Positions 1 to 13,600 of a DNA stretch of 64,000 nt are shown one piece after another (position 1 is the stretch's first letter; every line of letters starts with the position of its first letter). The position numbers and the translations under genes are program-made. This stretch comes from Megascapheus bottae. Taxonomy: Eukaryota; Chordata; Mammalia; Rodentia; Geomyidae. Where the stretch lies: NCBI GenBank assembly GCA_024803745.1, contig JANJXV010000024.1, positions 16,935,927 through 16,999,926 of the forward strand, in the 5' to 3' direction. The notes below the pieces were generated by a model. It did no database searches, was not told the origin of the DNA, and worked only from the letters and a program-made list of their open reading frames with translations.

Positions 1-660
1 TCCGGGTGATGTATAGAGGAGTTACACATCAGGTAGTGGGTACATTACTTCTTGAACATTGTTACCCCTTCCCATATTTTTCTCCCACTTTCCCTTCTCA
101 ATCATCTTGTTTTTCCTCTTCCCTTCCGTATTTCAAATAAGCAAATAAACATAGTACCTTAAGAACAATAAGCATGGTCCCAGGAGTGTAGCCTAGTGGT
201 AGACTGTTCACCTAGCATGCACGAAGCCCTGGGTTCAATTCCTCAGTACCCCATTCTCAGAAAAAGCCAGAAGTGGCACTGTGGTTCAAGTGGCAGAGCG
301 CTAGCCTTGAGCAACAAGTGTCCAAGGACAGTGCCCAGGCTCTGAGTTCAAGCCCCAGGACTGGCAAAAAATAAAAAGCCAAACCCTTAGAGATAAACCT
401 CTTGTTTCTATATCCTAGAATTTGTTTTGCTTAGCCTCATCCTATATGGCCCCATGTACATAGCTTTTGAGCTACTGTGATCCTCTGCTAGGACAGTCCT
501 ACACCTAAACTAAATGTTACAAATGAGGGAAACCATGGAGCCTATGTTCCTTTGGGTCTGGCTTACTTCACTTAATATGATTTTTTCCAAGTCTTTCAAT
601 TTCCTTATGAATGGGGCGATGTCATTCTCCTTGCTGGCACCATAGAATTTCATTGTGGTT
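1..660 (-). mobile_element. L1 3' end, antisense, split by a SINE
   Basis: Bases 1-174 and about 378-660 are the complement of the L1 tail seen intact at 44.4-45.4 kb. The Geo SINE at 175-373 interrupts it. Confidence 0.7.
175..373 (+). repeat. IDL-Geo SINE
   Basis: Left half: tRNA-Ala/ID-like (A box near tagcctagtggtagac, B box gggttcaattcc). Right half: 'Geo' monomer beginning gccagaagtgg and ending ccaggactggcaaaa. This dimer is the form reported for Geomyoidea. Confidence 0.85.
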
Positions 661-674
661 TTGGGGAGGTTTTG

Positions 675-861
675 TTTTTGCCAGTCCTATTGCTTGAACT
701 CAGAGCCTGGCTACTGTTCTTAGCCATCTCAAGGCGGTGCTCTACCACCAGATCCACAGCACCACTTCTGGCTTTTTCTGTGTATGTGGTACCAAAGAAT
801 GGAACCCAGGGCATTGTGCATGCTAGGAAAGCACTCTACTACTAGGCCACACTCACGGCCC
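675..861 (-). repeat. IDL-Geo SINE, antisense
   Basis: Full dimer in reverse, from gccagtcct to the left end ccacactcacggccc. It abuts the antisense L1 fragment. Confidence 0.85.
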
Positions 862-924
862 ACAGATTAGCTTACAAATAGGCATTCCCAGAGATTTTAA
901 GTAAAAACCAATGCTAGGGGGATT

Positions 925-1078
925 TTTTTTCTTTGCCAGTCCTGGGGCTTGAACTCAGGTCCTGGGCACTGTCCCTGGACACTTTTTGCTCAAGGCTAGT
1001 GCTCAGCCACTTGAGCCACAGCACCACTAATGGCTTTTCTGAGTATGTGGTACCAAAGAGTCAAACCTAGAGCTATAT
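925..1078 (-). repeat. Geo SINE fragment, antisense
   Basis: Geo monomer plus the start of the left monomer (tatgtggtaccaaag), cut off before the tRNA A box. Confidence 0.75.
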
Positions 1079-1501
1079 ATATAGCAATCTTGTTTTTTAA
1101 GAAAATGAATCCATAAAAGAAATCACTGGAAATCCACACGTGTACCTTCTGCCTCTAGAAATTGATGCACCATTATTTGTGATGATCAAAACGTTCTTTT
1201 CACGAAGTTTTTACCCTAGTTTTTCTCCCAGTAATGATGATCAGCAGTGTCTCAGGAGCACTTCCACCTCCTACCACAGCATCAGCGGGATGAATTTTCT
1301 TCTGCTGTGCCACACTGACATAGTTGGGGTCCAGGTGTGGGCAGGCCCCTTAGTCAGCTGTTGAAGAATAGCTACAACACATACCACGGTTCATACGAAT
1401 ATTTTGTTTGTGCTTCCTTGTGACATAGGCCTACCAGATTAAATAAGGGGAAAGAAGGATTGAATCATCCTCAAGTGAAGCTAAACTTATTGGTGTCTTA
1501 G

Positions 1502-1602
1502 GTAATAAACGGGGCACTCATTTCAACACCCGGGATTTGGAGTCGATAGGTTACCACTTTTGTGATTCTCTCCTAGACTACTGTGATCCTGACCGGAGCA
1601 AG
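1502..1602 (+). CDS. AGBL3: AGBL3 exon, end of the M14 peptidase domain
   Basis: The exon starts in phase 2 with two bases of a split codon, then 33 codons ending YCDPDRSK. The acceptor is gtcttag and the donor is gtaagc. Confidence 0.9.
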
Positions 1603-4600
1603 GTAAGCAAAAATACATTCATCCGTCAACCACTTGCCAGCTGTAACAGATCTGTGATTATATGTCTCCGTAACTAATATTCCAAATGTCTACAAATATT
1701 CAACTTGTTCAGTTAGAAAGCAAAATTGTATCTTGGTGGGGGGGGGGGGGTTCATGTTGGTCCTGGGGCTTGAACTTGGGACCTTGAGCTCCTTTTGCTC
1801 AAAGTCACTGCTCTGTCTTTTGAGCCACAGCACCACTTCCACCTTTTTCTGATTAGTTTCTTGAGGTTAAGAGTCTCACAGGCTTTCCTGCCTGGGCTGG
1901 CTTTGGACCATGATCCTCAGATCTCAGCCTCCTGTGTAGCAGGCATGAGCCATGAGTGGCCAGCCAAAGTTGTTTTAATAATGGATTCATTTATAATCTA
2001 GTACTACCAGTGCCTGAAAGAATTGGAGGAAATGGAGAAGCATATGAGCTTGGAAAAAACTGTTGATGATTCAGATACTTCTGTCATAGAAATTGCCGTG
2101 GATCTAGAGTCTAGGTAAGGCAAGATTGGAGAGGTCATTTTCGTGGCATTTGCTTTACTATGTTCATCATAGAATACCATTGTCAATTCCTCCCTCTTTC
2201 CCTCCCTCTCCCCCTTCTTTCTCTCCCTCAAACTTCATTCCATTTATTTATTTGTGCTACTGAGATTTACATTCAAGGTCTTGTACTTACATGTACGTGC
2301 TCTACTATTTAAGTCACAGCCCAGGCCATTTAAGCTTTATTTTCGAGTGGAGTCTCATACATACGCCTAGCCAACATGGAGACCTGTGCTTCCCATCATA
2401 GCAAGGATGACAGAAGCACATTACTCTGCTCAGCTTTTTACTGGTCGAGAATGACTTCTCATGATGTTTGCTCACATAGCTCAAACCATGATTCTCCCTG
2501 TCTCTGCCTCCTGGTATTAATCTTTCAGTGAGCTGGTGAATATAGTTTTCGAGAATATTGTTAAAGTTTTTGTTGTTGTTATTGTGCTATTCCTAGAGTT
2601 TGAACTAAAGGCCTGGATGCCACCCCTAAGCTTTTTTGCTCAAGCTAACACTACCTCTTGAGCTACAGCTCCACTTTCAGCTGTTAGTTTATTGGAGTCT
2701 CACAGACTTTCCTGCCCTGGCTGGCTTTGAACAGTGATCTTCAGATCTCAGCCTCCTATGTAGCTAGAATAACAAACATATTGGACCCCCAGTTCCCACA
2801 AATATCTTTCACCATTTGGTAGAACACAATTTATTTATTTTTTTTTTGCCAGTCCTGGGCTTGGGCTCAGGGCCTGAGCACTGTCCTGGGGTTTTCTCAA
2901 GGCTAGAGCTCTACCACTTGAGCCACAGCACCACTCTGGATTTTTTCTATGTATGTGGTACTGAGGAATCAAACCTGGGTCTTCGTGCATGCTAGGCAAG
3001 CACTCTACCACTAGGCCAAACTCCCAGCCCAGAACACATTTTTTTTTTACATTATTTGGTCTTCTCAAATTATGTATTTCTGGAATTCATATACTTATTT
3101 TAAGTTATTCATAGTGTGGTGTACAACTGTTTAATATTTTCATTTTATTTTGTGCTGCTACTGGGGCTTGAACAAGGGGCCTCATGTTCTTGCTCTCCTT
3201 TTTCTGTTCATGGCACTCCCATTTGAGCACACTTCTGTCTCCATCTTCTTGCTGGTGAATTGAAGATAAGAGTCTTACGTACTCCATTCTATGGCGGCTT
3301 CTAGCCATGACCCTCAGATCTCAGCTTCCTCTGTAGCTGGGATTACAGGCTGGCTTCGAACCATAATCCTCAGATCTCAGTCTCCTGAGTAGTTAGGATT
3401 ATAAGTGTGAGCCATTGATTCTTTTTATTGTTTTGCCATTTTGTAATTTTCTCTTTTGTGGGAGTGGTATTGGGGTTTTGAACTCAGGGCCTTCCATGTG
3501 GTAGGCAGGTGCTCTAATACTGAGTCATGCCTCCCTCTGTTTTTCTTGTTGTTGTTGTTTTTAACAAAGCATCTCATTTCCTGACTAGTGCACAGCTGGG
3601 TAGGGGGGTGATCTGCCTACTTCAGGCCTCTTGTTATTGCTGGGATTAGAGGGGCATGCCACTGTCCAGTTTCCTTCTGTTAAGAGGATATCTCTAGGAC
3701 ATTTCTGCTTTGACTGGGCTCATACCACCAACCTCCCTATCTAATGTACCTAGTGATAATGCAGATGCCTGCCATTTTACTTGTCGATGAGTTGCCTAGA
3801 GCAGCCTCAGACATTGATCCTTCTATTCTCACTCCTCTGAGTAGCTATGTTATGAGAATGAGCCTTCTGCACCTGGCTTTAAGGTTTCTTATTTAATTTC
3901 TGACTCTACCTAATACTTAATCGTTAGTTTTAACCTTACTTTTTGTGTACGCATTCTATTCATTTAAAATTTTATAGAGAGAATAATTCTCAGAAATATT
4001 TTTTCATTGATTTCCTTTCAAGCAAATAGTATTTTCTTATCGCTGTATTAAATGATTATAATTAGAAATCGATTTTTTGGGGCCGGGAGTTTGGCCTAGT
4101 GGTAGAGTGCTTGCCTAGCATGCACGAAGACCCGGGTTCGATTCCTTGGTACCACATACATAGAAAAGTAAAAGCCAGAAGTGGTGCTGAGGCTCAAGTG
4201 GTAGAGCTCTAGTCTTGAGAAAGTCCAAGGACAGTGCTCAGGCCCTGAGCTCAAGCCCAGGACTGGCAAAAAAAAAAAAAAAAGATTTTCTTTCATCTTC
4301 TTTTCAGTTTTTCTTTCTTTTTTTAAAAAGATATTTTTATTGCAATTACTAGAAGGGTTACACTATATTCACCAGATAGAAGGTGCATTACTTCACAAAC
4401 ATTGATACCCTTTCTCATGTCTTGGTCCCTCAGTTTTTCTTTCTTTTTAAATTTATTTTTGTTCATTTGGGTTTTGAGACAAGGTCTCATTATATAACCC
4501 AGACTGGCCTCATACTCATTTCGTAGCCCAGGCTAGCCTTGAATTCATAATCTTCTTGTTCAACCTTCCAAATGCTGGAACTGCATGCATTTTTCATCGT

Positions 4601-7600
4601 ATCTGGCTGACTTTCTCTTGAATTGATATTTTAGATGCTGCCGCATTGTTTTTCAGCTGAATGAAATGTACCTATATAAAAAGTAAACTAATCTTGGGAG
4701 CTACAGATACCAGTGAGAACTAGGAAACTCCCAAGTTAAATAGCATTTGCTCTTTTCTTGAGTCCTATTATGTGTCAGGTACCATTTTCTCCCAGCTAAT
4801 GAATATAGCTTACATTTCAGTTACATGCTTAATAACAACAACCACAAAACTATTTCCGGAGTACCTAGAGACAATAAACACCAATCATCTTGGTATACTC
4901 ATTTCTGATCATTTGAATTATCTAACCATTCAAAAAGATGATCAAGTTAAAGCAAGAGTTGAAATTCTGAAATGCCACTAAAACTTTCTGATGACTAAAA
5001 TTAGTATTGTTGTTGTTTGCTTTTAGTAGCCGAGGCTCAGACAGTTCAGAATCCAATGATTGTCAGACTTACCTCGTCCAACTAACTTCCCAGGTAAGAC
5101 TGAAAGATTTTTGCCATGGGATGAATATGCTAAGAAGGCATTCTGCTTATTTGCTAACAGTCAAGATATTAAAAGGTTGGTGATTATGTAATTATAATTA
5201 TATAATTACTTTACTGATTGTGGATATCTTTAAAGCCTAGTATTTCCTAATCTTAGAGTTTTTCTTTATTCGAACATCATACTTCACAGATAAGATTATT
5301 AAGATTCAGACAGATTAAATTACTTCTCAAAAGTCACATTACTTGGTAGTGACAGAGATGGTAGCCTACCATCCATCACCTGACTTCTGATCACTTATTA
5401 ATTTGTTCATCTGCATATTTATTATTCCACTCTACAATGGGCTCCAACTATGACCATGCACTGTGTAGATACTGAGGAGAGAGAAGTGAACAAAATGAAA
5501 GACACACAATAAACCAAGCAAATAACTTGAATATATATGGTGGTGTTAGGTGGGGACAAATTCCTTAAGAGAAAATTAAAGCATGAGCGTTTCAATGGCA
5601 ATTATAGTTTGGGATGGAGTTACTAAGGTGAAGGGTGATGATTAAGGGAGTGAGGAAGGAAGCCAAGGTTACACTAGGTGTATTAACAACCTGAAAACCT
5701 CAGGGTTTAGTTTTCTCAGTCATGGATCTGAATGTCAGCTGTACTTCCCTTGCAAGGAGTCAGCTTGTGTTGGCTTTGGGCCACAGGTTTAGTTCAATGA
5801 TGTTTCACTTGTTTCTCATTCTCCTTGGACTGGAGATGACCCAAGGTAAAATCCAAAGGTGAAAACTCAAAGTATAAGAACAACCACCATGCCACCAAAG
5901 CCCCATTTCCTCCTGGCAACAAGAGGACACTTATAACCACCACATACAAAGACTCATTCACATCCCATTCTCCATAGGACATCAATAGCCAGGCCAGCCA
6001 TCTACAGAATAGAGAAGTGTAGATTCCACCCAGAGGAAAAGAACTATGAAATAACTCCACAAAGATGGGCTATGCATAATCCTATCACAGAAAACAAAAA
6101 TCCAATATACCAGAGTTTACCTTCCAGGTCATATTCACTTCCTACCTAAATGCAAAACGTGATAGCACACAATTTCTCTCTACAACATACCCAAAAGTTT
6201 CACCCATAATGTCAGCCTTAAAATCCTCATCAAGGCTGGAGTTATTTCCTGATCTCCCACAACCTGTGGGAAAAAAATCCTAGTTATCTGCTCTTGTTAC
6301 CCCACACATCCAATGATGGAATAAAAGAAAGCCATCATGAATAGCAAAAGATAAAATAAAATCAACAGCCAGTTTCAGTAGCTCATACCTATAATCCTAG
6401 CTACTCAGGAGGCTGAAATCTGAGGATGGAGGCTCAAAGTCAGCCTTAGCAAGAAAGCCCAGGAGACTGGGTTAAGTGGTAGCACACTAACCTTCAGGAA
6501 AAAAAAAAAAGCTCAGCCAGTGCCCAGACCCTGAATTCAAGCCCCAGGACTGGAACTAAAACTAAACTAAAATAAACTGTAACAAGCACCTATCAGTCAT
6601 CAAACCAAAAAATTTGGGGAAAGAACTTGAGGGGTGCTGAAGATCAGATCAAGGACTTTACATAGACTAGGCAAGAATTGTGGCATTTTATTGGGTATAT
6701 ATTTGATATCCCTGACATGGTGTTTGCAACATGTGTGTTGACTAAGCCTCAATCACACTCTTTTTAGGGACTCTTTGGTTTGCTTTGTGTGTGACCTCTC
6801 GGGTACTTGGCTTCTCTCACAAGAAGGAAATGGAACGTTCCTTCTGTGTCTCTAGAAAGTTGGAATTCAAGACAGTTCAGAATCTATACATACCCTATCC
6901 TTGGTGTGATAATTCTTTTACCTAGGTAACAAATAAGAAAAAGCACCTGAAAACCAAGAAGGAAAGGAACGCTGCCATAGCAAGCCACCAAAATGCCACA
7001 AAAGAGGTGACTATTTATTAATCCACTTAAGAGCTTTGGAAAAAATAAGTAAGTATAAGAAAATGGCAAGTTATTTTCCCTTGTATTTTTTTTTTGCCAG
7101 TCCTCGGCATGAGCTCAGGGACTGAGCACTCTCCCTGGATTTTCTCAAGGCTAGGGCTCTACCACTTGAGCCACAGCACCACTTCTGGCTTTTTCTATGT
7201 ATGTGGTACTGAGGAATTGAACCTGGGTCTTCGTGCATGCTAGGCAAGTACTCTACCACTAGGCCAAACTCCCAGCCCCTCCCTTGTACTTCTTATACCC
7301 TATTTCTGCCCCCAAAATAAAGGTTAACAATCCGCTATTTATAAAAACCCAAAAGATCCTTGACATGTGAGAAACAGATTCTAAAAGCTGCCATATTTAA
7401 ATTTTATTTATACTTATCTTACTCTAAAAATATTTGAGGAAATCTTATCAGATGCCTCCATGATAGCAAGAAGGAATAAATTAGAACTGGGAAAGAAAAT
7501 CTTCAATTAGGTTTGCAAGGAGCCTAAGGCCAGAAGTGTAAGGTAATAAAAAGGTTTCCCAGGCTGTTTTCAAACCCTTGGAATCAAATGATCTTCCCTC

Positions 7601-10600
7601 TTCAGTCTCCTGAGTAATGGGGCTGCAGGAGTATGTATGCTACCACACCCAGTGTTAATTCTGTCTCATAGTTTACTTGTATTGAGTGTGTGTACAAGTT
7701 GGTGGATTCATATACAAGTTGGAAAAACTACTTTCAATTCTTTATTTTTTTTGTCCTGGGACCTTTTCTGGAAAATCCTTAATAATAAATATTCTAAGCA
7801 AAGTAACAGAAATTTGGAAACATTTCAATTGCTTTTGGGGTCACATAATAATTTGTGGGCTTCCCACAGCTTTTTGTGTTATTTTTAAGCAAATGGGGTG
7901 AGGCTGACAAGTCCTTTCAAGACAGAAAGCTCTTCCTTGTTCTAGATTACTTTACAAACATCATAAAAATATTTTTTCATCATTTGTGTATGGGCACAAT
8001 TTTTCAATGTTCATAGATTTTTTTCTATACAATTTTATGTATTTTCACCATTCCACACTCCTTTTTATACATTTTTTTCATTTTTAATTTAAAGAAGTGT
8101 GATGTATTTTGTCTCTTTCTAAGGTCTATATAAAGTAAGAACTATTTTTCTTTTCTGGTTCTGGAGTTTGAACTCAGGGCCCGGGCACTGTACCTAAGCT
8201 TCGTATTGCTAAAGGCTAGTGTTCTACCAGTTGAGCCACTTCCGGCTTTTTCTGAGTAGTTTATAGGAGATAAGCCTCATAGACTTTTGTGTCTGGGCTG
8301 GCTTCAAACCGTGATCCTCAGATCTCAGCCTCCTGAGTAGCCAGGATTACCTGGCTTAATGGAAACTGTCTTCAGCACTTTCAGTAGCAAAGCTTCTATT
8401 CACTGATGCTAGGCAATTTGTGTGGTCAAATGCTGGAGATTCAATGCGGCCAGACTAGACCTAGTATCGTAAAATGAGAAGCGTTCCTTGCAAACCATAT
8501 GCCATAAAAAATGTGTCTCATGCACACATTTCAGGCACAGCCTTGTTTTCTTCTGGTTCTCCATTCCATTAGGTTTGTGGAGAAGACAACGAAAAGCAAA
8601 TACTGGGAGAAACCTCCTCTGACATGACAGGTAAGGCTCTGCTTCTCCCTCTCCAGAAGCAGTCACTTCCTTCCCTCAGCAGCTCGGCCATGGGACTTCT
8701 GCTGCCACTGAACTTGCAGCTAGGGGATGAAGGAGTCTTGATTAAGGTGGGTTCTTCCTCATCTCTCAGTCAGGGAAGAAAAGCATGTGGCCCAGCCCAG
8801 GTTACAGGGGCAATGCAATAGTGGACACAGAGTTCCCAGGGAACAGAGAGGAAAGGGTAATGACCTACATGGGAAAGCAGAGGACCACACAAAAGGCATA
8901 ACCACAACGCACTGTAAGGGTTGAAAAGAAATAGAGAAGTTTAAAGTATTCAAACCATCTTAAGACAGATGCTGGTAACTCATACCTGTAAACCTTAACT
9001 ACTCAGGAGATCTGAGGACTGAAGGTTGAAGCCTCACTCTTCTAGGCAAGCACTTGTGTCTTATCCCTAGATCTTCCTGAGTTAGCTATTGTTCAGATAG
9101 AGTCTGACATCAGACAGTGCTCTTTCTACTTATGCCTCTCACAAAGCTGTTATTACAGGAGTAAACCACCATGTCTGGCGTCCTGGTAATTTCTTATTTA
9201 TTTCTATTAGCTCATCTTTAATTAGATTCCTTGGGGAAAATCATCTAGTTTCAGGAATTTTTTATCCTACCTAAAAATATTTAATTTTGTATGCATATAA
9301 CTTGCTGAACTTTTGTCACATGGGTATATATGTATACTGATTACATATTTATATAGATCCATTTATTCTATGAAACAGCAAGCTAATATAAAAATGAAAA
9401 TAAGCCACAACAAAGGGCAGATTCAGTTCTAATTAAGATGGTTAATTCACTTGAACTTCACTCTGTCTGATAGTAATTAGCCAAGCAATTCAGCTACTTT
9501 TTATAATTTACATACATGATTTTATGAAAAAAATTTATTGTCAAAAATTAAAGGTTAGCAAAGTTACATCAAAAGCACATTTAAAACTACATTTTTTCAA
9601 AAGAACATACAGATTTAGAAGAATAATTTAAATGTTAACAAAATTGTCTTGCTACTTTGCCCCCTTCTTTTTCACTTAAAATTACAGAACATTATAAGCC
9701 TTTTTTTTTTGGCCTGTCCTGGGCTTGAACTCAGGGCCTGAGCACTGTCCTTGGACTTTCTGAAGGCTAGAACTCTACCACTTGAGCCACAGCACCACTT
9801 CCGGCTTTTTCTATGTATGTGGTACCGAGGAATCCAACCGGCGTCTTCGTGCATGCTAGGCAAACACTCTACCACTAGGCCAAACTCCCAGCCCAATTAT
9901 AAGCCTTTTTACATGCAAATAAATGGCAGCAATTCCTCCACTAAGGAATTTTATCCAGCTATTTCATTGTAAACTTTTACTTCTAACTTCTGCTATTGTG
10001 AACAATAATGAAAACTGAAATTCCTATTGTGTATATTCTGAATTGTATCTTTTGAAAAATTCTAGAAAAGGAATCATTAGCCCAAAAGTTATACATATTC
10101 AGAATATTTCTATTTGAAAACTGTTTATATTAATTTCATCCTGCTAAACAACGTTGTACACATTAACATTTTTTTATTTTAAAATACTATGAAAAATTAG
10201 AAGTCTCAATAAACAGGAAATTATCTTTATGGTATTATGCTATTTTACCATCTTTTCAGATACAAGGTCAGATGACTATATTATTGATTTTTTCAGAAGA
10301 TCATTGCCAAATCAAAGTTTGGGTGAGTAAAACAGGAACACCCTCTGAGTATGAACCATAGAATAAAATGTCACTGATCAAGATCGACATGTAAGAAACT
10401 GTGATGTCACTTTAAAATCAGGTTGTCAAGTGAGTAGAATATATTTTAAACATGTGTAGAAATAGAACAATAAAATGTTCCCCCATTCAACTAAGGTAGC
10501 ATAAAAAACGTTAAAAATTTTTAAATCAGGTGGTCAATTAATTCACCTCAGAAATCCTGAAACATAATATTTATTTTTCTTTCTAGTTCTAAAAATACAG

Positions 10601-13600
10601 AGGGAAAACCAGTCAGAATATACTTCCTGTCAAACTTTTCTGATTTCTGTACCCAGTGAGTGTTCTAAGAGTTCAGATAATGAAAGGGACCCTGTGTCAG
10701 TACATTGGTATTGCATTGGTAGTGGTCAGACCAGCTTGACCAAGGGGGAGCTAGGGAAGAGCTGGAGAGAGAAGGGATGGGGGGAGAGAGGGGAGGAGAG
10801 GGAAGGAGAGACAGAGACTGAGAGAAGAAGGGAAGAAAGGAGGAACAGAAGGAGATGGGAGAGGGAGAGAAAAAGAGAGAGAGGTTAAATGTCTATATTA
10901 CTTTAATGGCAAGTGGAAGGACACATAGTAGGGAAATAAGCAAACGCATGTGGTGATGGGTGCTGTTAGCTCATGCCTGTGATCTTTGCTATTCATGAGT
11001 CTGAAGTCTGAAGATTGAGGTTTGAAGCCAGCCTTGGCAGAAAAGTCTGAGAGTTTTATCTCCAGTTAACCTACCAAACAGCTGAAGTGGAGCTGCAGCT
11101 CAAGTGGTAGAACACCAGCCTTGAGAACAAAAGCTAAAGGACAGCACCCCAGCCCTGAGTTTAAGGCCCAGTACCAACAAAAAGAAGAAAGCATGAAAAG
11201 GGAAGTAACATAGCCTTCTTAGATATTACTGGAAAAGGAAACAGCAAAAAAAAAAACCCACCCTGAGAGCAACATGTCATTGTTAATTTGTTTTATATAT
11301 ATATATACTATTTAATTAACTTCACTGTATTTATATTCAAAATTTTAAAGGTCCTATATATCTGAAGACTATGTAATATTATACAAAATCTGAATCTCAT
11401 AGAGTTAAAATCCATATCAGAGAAAAACAAAGGAATATATTTTCTTACATGCGTTGTTTATTTTGTTCCACTTTGATGATAGCTTCTAGTTAACTAGTCC
11501 TACTGTTTTTCTTTGATATAGCTGCACCCTAGATTGGCTTTCTAAAATAGCTGGTCACTTTAATGTTCATGCAGACATCCTCTAGAAATCATAATATATC
11601 TGCATCAGTTTTAATTGATTGAGTTACTAGATGGATATTTCTACTCTCCATTAGTCTCTTGAAACTATTTGATTAAAAGAGATATGAACTGGGCACCAGT
11701 GGCTCACACTTATAATCCTAGCTATTCAGGAAGCTGAGATCTAAGGATACAAGTTCAAAGCCACCCCAGGCACAAAAGTCCAGGAAACTCTTATCTCCAA
11801 TTAACTACCAGAAAACTAGAAGTGGAGCTACAGCTCAAAGTGGTATAGCACTAGCCTTGAGCAAAAGAAGTCAGGGACAGTGCCCAGGCCCCAAGTTCAA
11901 GGCCCACAACCGACAAATCCAAAATAAAATAAAATAAAAGATATGTGCTCATGGCACCATTTTTTTAATTAGCTTCTCAATCATCATCTGGAAAGAAAAC
12001 ATTCTTGAGTAACATCATTAAAAACAGCTCTGATAAAGCACAGTCACTACTATGTATCATAAAGCAGGTACAAGGTGTTTTATATTCACAGAGGGATGAC
12101 ACAGTACTGTCCTATGTCTATAATACTAGAGGATACAATTAAAAAGGCATTATTGAGACTTGATTCTATTTTTCCAGCAGAAGGTCCAAAGGATGGTAGG
12201 ACACAGCTCTGTAAAGAAATGCACTTTCTTAGACAGGATTTCCTTCCATTAGTGACACAGTTCTAATAACTCACTCTATTGGCTATAAACCATTTGAAAA
12301 TGAAGGCGCAGGAGCAAGAAGAAAAAAAAACCCAAACAGCAAAACAAAAACCATACCCACAACCTCTGGATCCATACAAAGATGACTGAACGAAGGCAAC
12401 CAGGACTCAACCTAATAATATTTTACCAAATCTGTTATGTTTGAATGGTGAGAGCTCCACACAGGAGATGTCAAAGTTGCCAGACAATGCACATTTGGAT
12501 ATGTTCAAGGATGCTGACATTAATATTTAATCATTTGCTCACTCACCCAGGAAGGGGAGATCAGTTACTACTGTACTTTGATTGTGTTCAATCTAATTAC
12601 CATGTTATAAAAATAGCAAGCTGCCATAATAAAAAATAAGGCTCTTCTACCCAGCACCAGTTATCTTTACTTCACTTCCAGGTACCACAACAGTAACAGA
12701 ACTTCGCATTTTGGGGGTTTTGTTTTCTATCTTTTTCTTTTTATTAATGGATGTCTAATTTTGTTCAGGTGACTGCAGAACCTGGAAAAGCTGTTGCTGC
12801 TATCGATGCATAACATACTGCTATTATTGTTCTTTTTATATAAATATAAATATATATACATATATATAATTTGAATTTTTGGAAACTTTAGCTGTGCTGT
12901 CAACTTTGGAAAAAAGTATCCCAGTTTACCATGTTGAGTTGGCATTGTACAGAAATTAATAGCCATATTGGTCTAGAAATGTTAAACTTAATTTTTTTCA
13001 TTTGTACAGGGATAAACACACTGTATTAAATATGTAAGGTCTTATCAACGTGGGTTTGATTATAGAAACTAATGAAGTAGTCTCTAAATAAAAAAAAAGA
13101 TATGTGCTCATGTATTCCATGTATGTGAATAAGGCTAACTGAAGAAAAGCTTGATTAAGTTAACCATTAAGTGCATGACTAAAACAATTATCAGCAAGAT
13201 AATAAATTGTTGTTGATCTTAAAACTGCAGATATTTTATCATATGTTATCTTTCTTTAAAGCAAGAACAACTAAAAAAGCCCCCAATTGTCTTCTAAAAA
13301 CATATTTGAGGTAAGAGAGCTATTCATGATTTCTACCAGACTAATCTTATTTTCTTCTGTCTCATAATTTTTTTCAGTTAAAACACTAGGTAAAATGACT
13401 TCTTTTTAACAGTCCTTTGCTAGTTGAATATTTCTTGATAGCCTACATTATCTGTGCCTAGGTTACTTTTATATGTAAATGTACCCATCAAGGCATTTTG
13501 ATGGATTCTGACATTTTAATACCCTCAAACCATCCCCAGTGGATGCTTTAAGAGCTATAGTTTGATATTTATTTATATAAATTAAGCATTACATAGTGAA

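Noticed and set aside
2835..3068. Recurrent small ORFs with [17 protein letters not shown] text (also near 7071, 9672 and elsewhere)
   Set aside because: The same frame appears in each antisense IDL-Geo SINE, so it is repeat sequence, not a gene family.
4080..4150. tRNA-Ala gene
   Set aside because: The left half has A and B boxes but is part of a repeated dimer with an A tail; it does not form a full tRNA.
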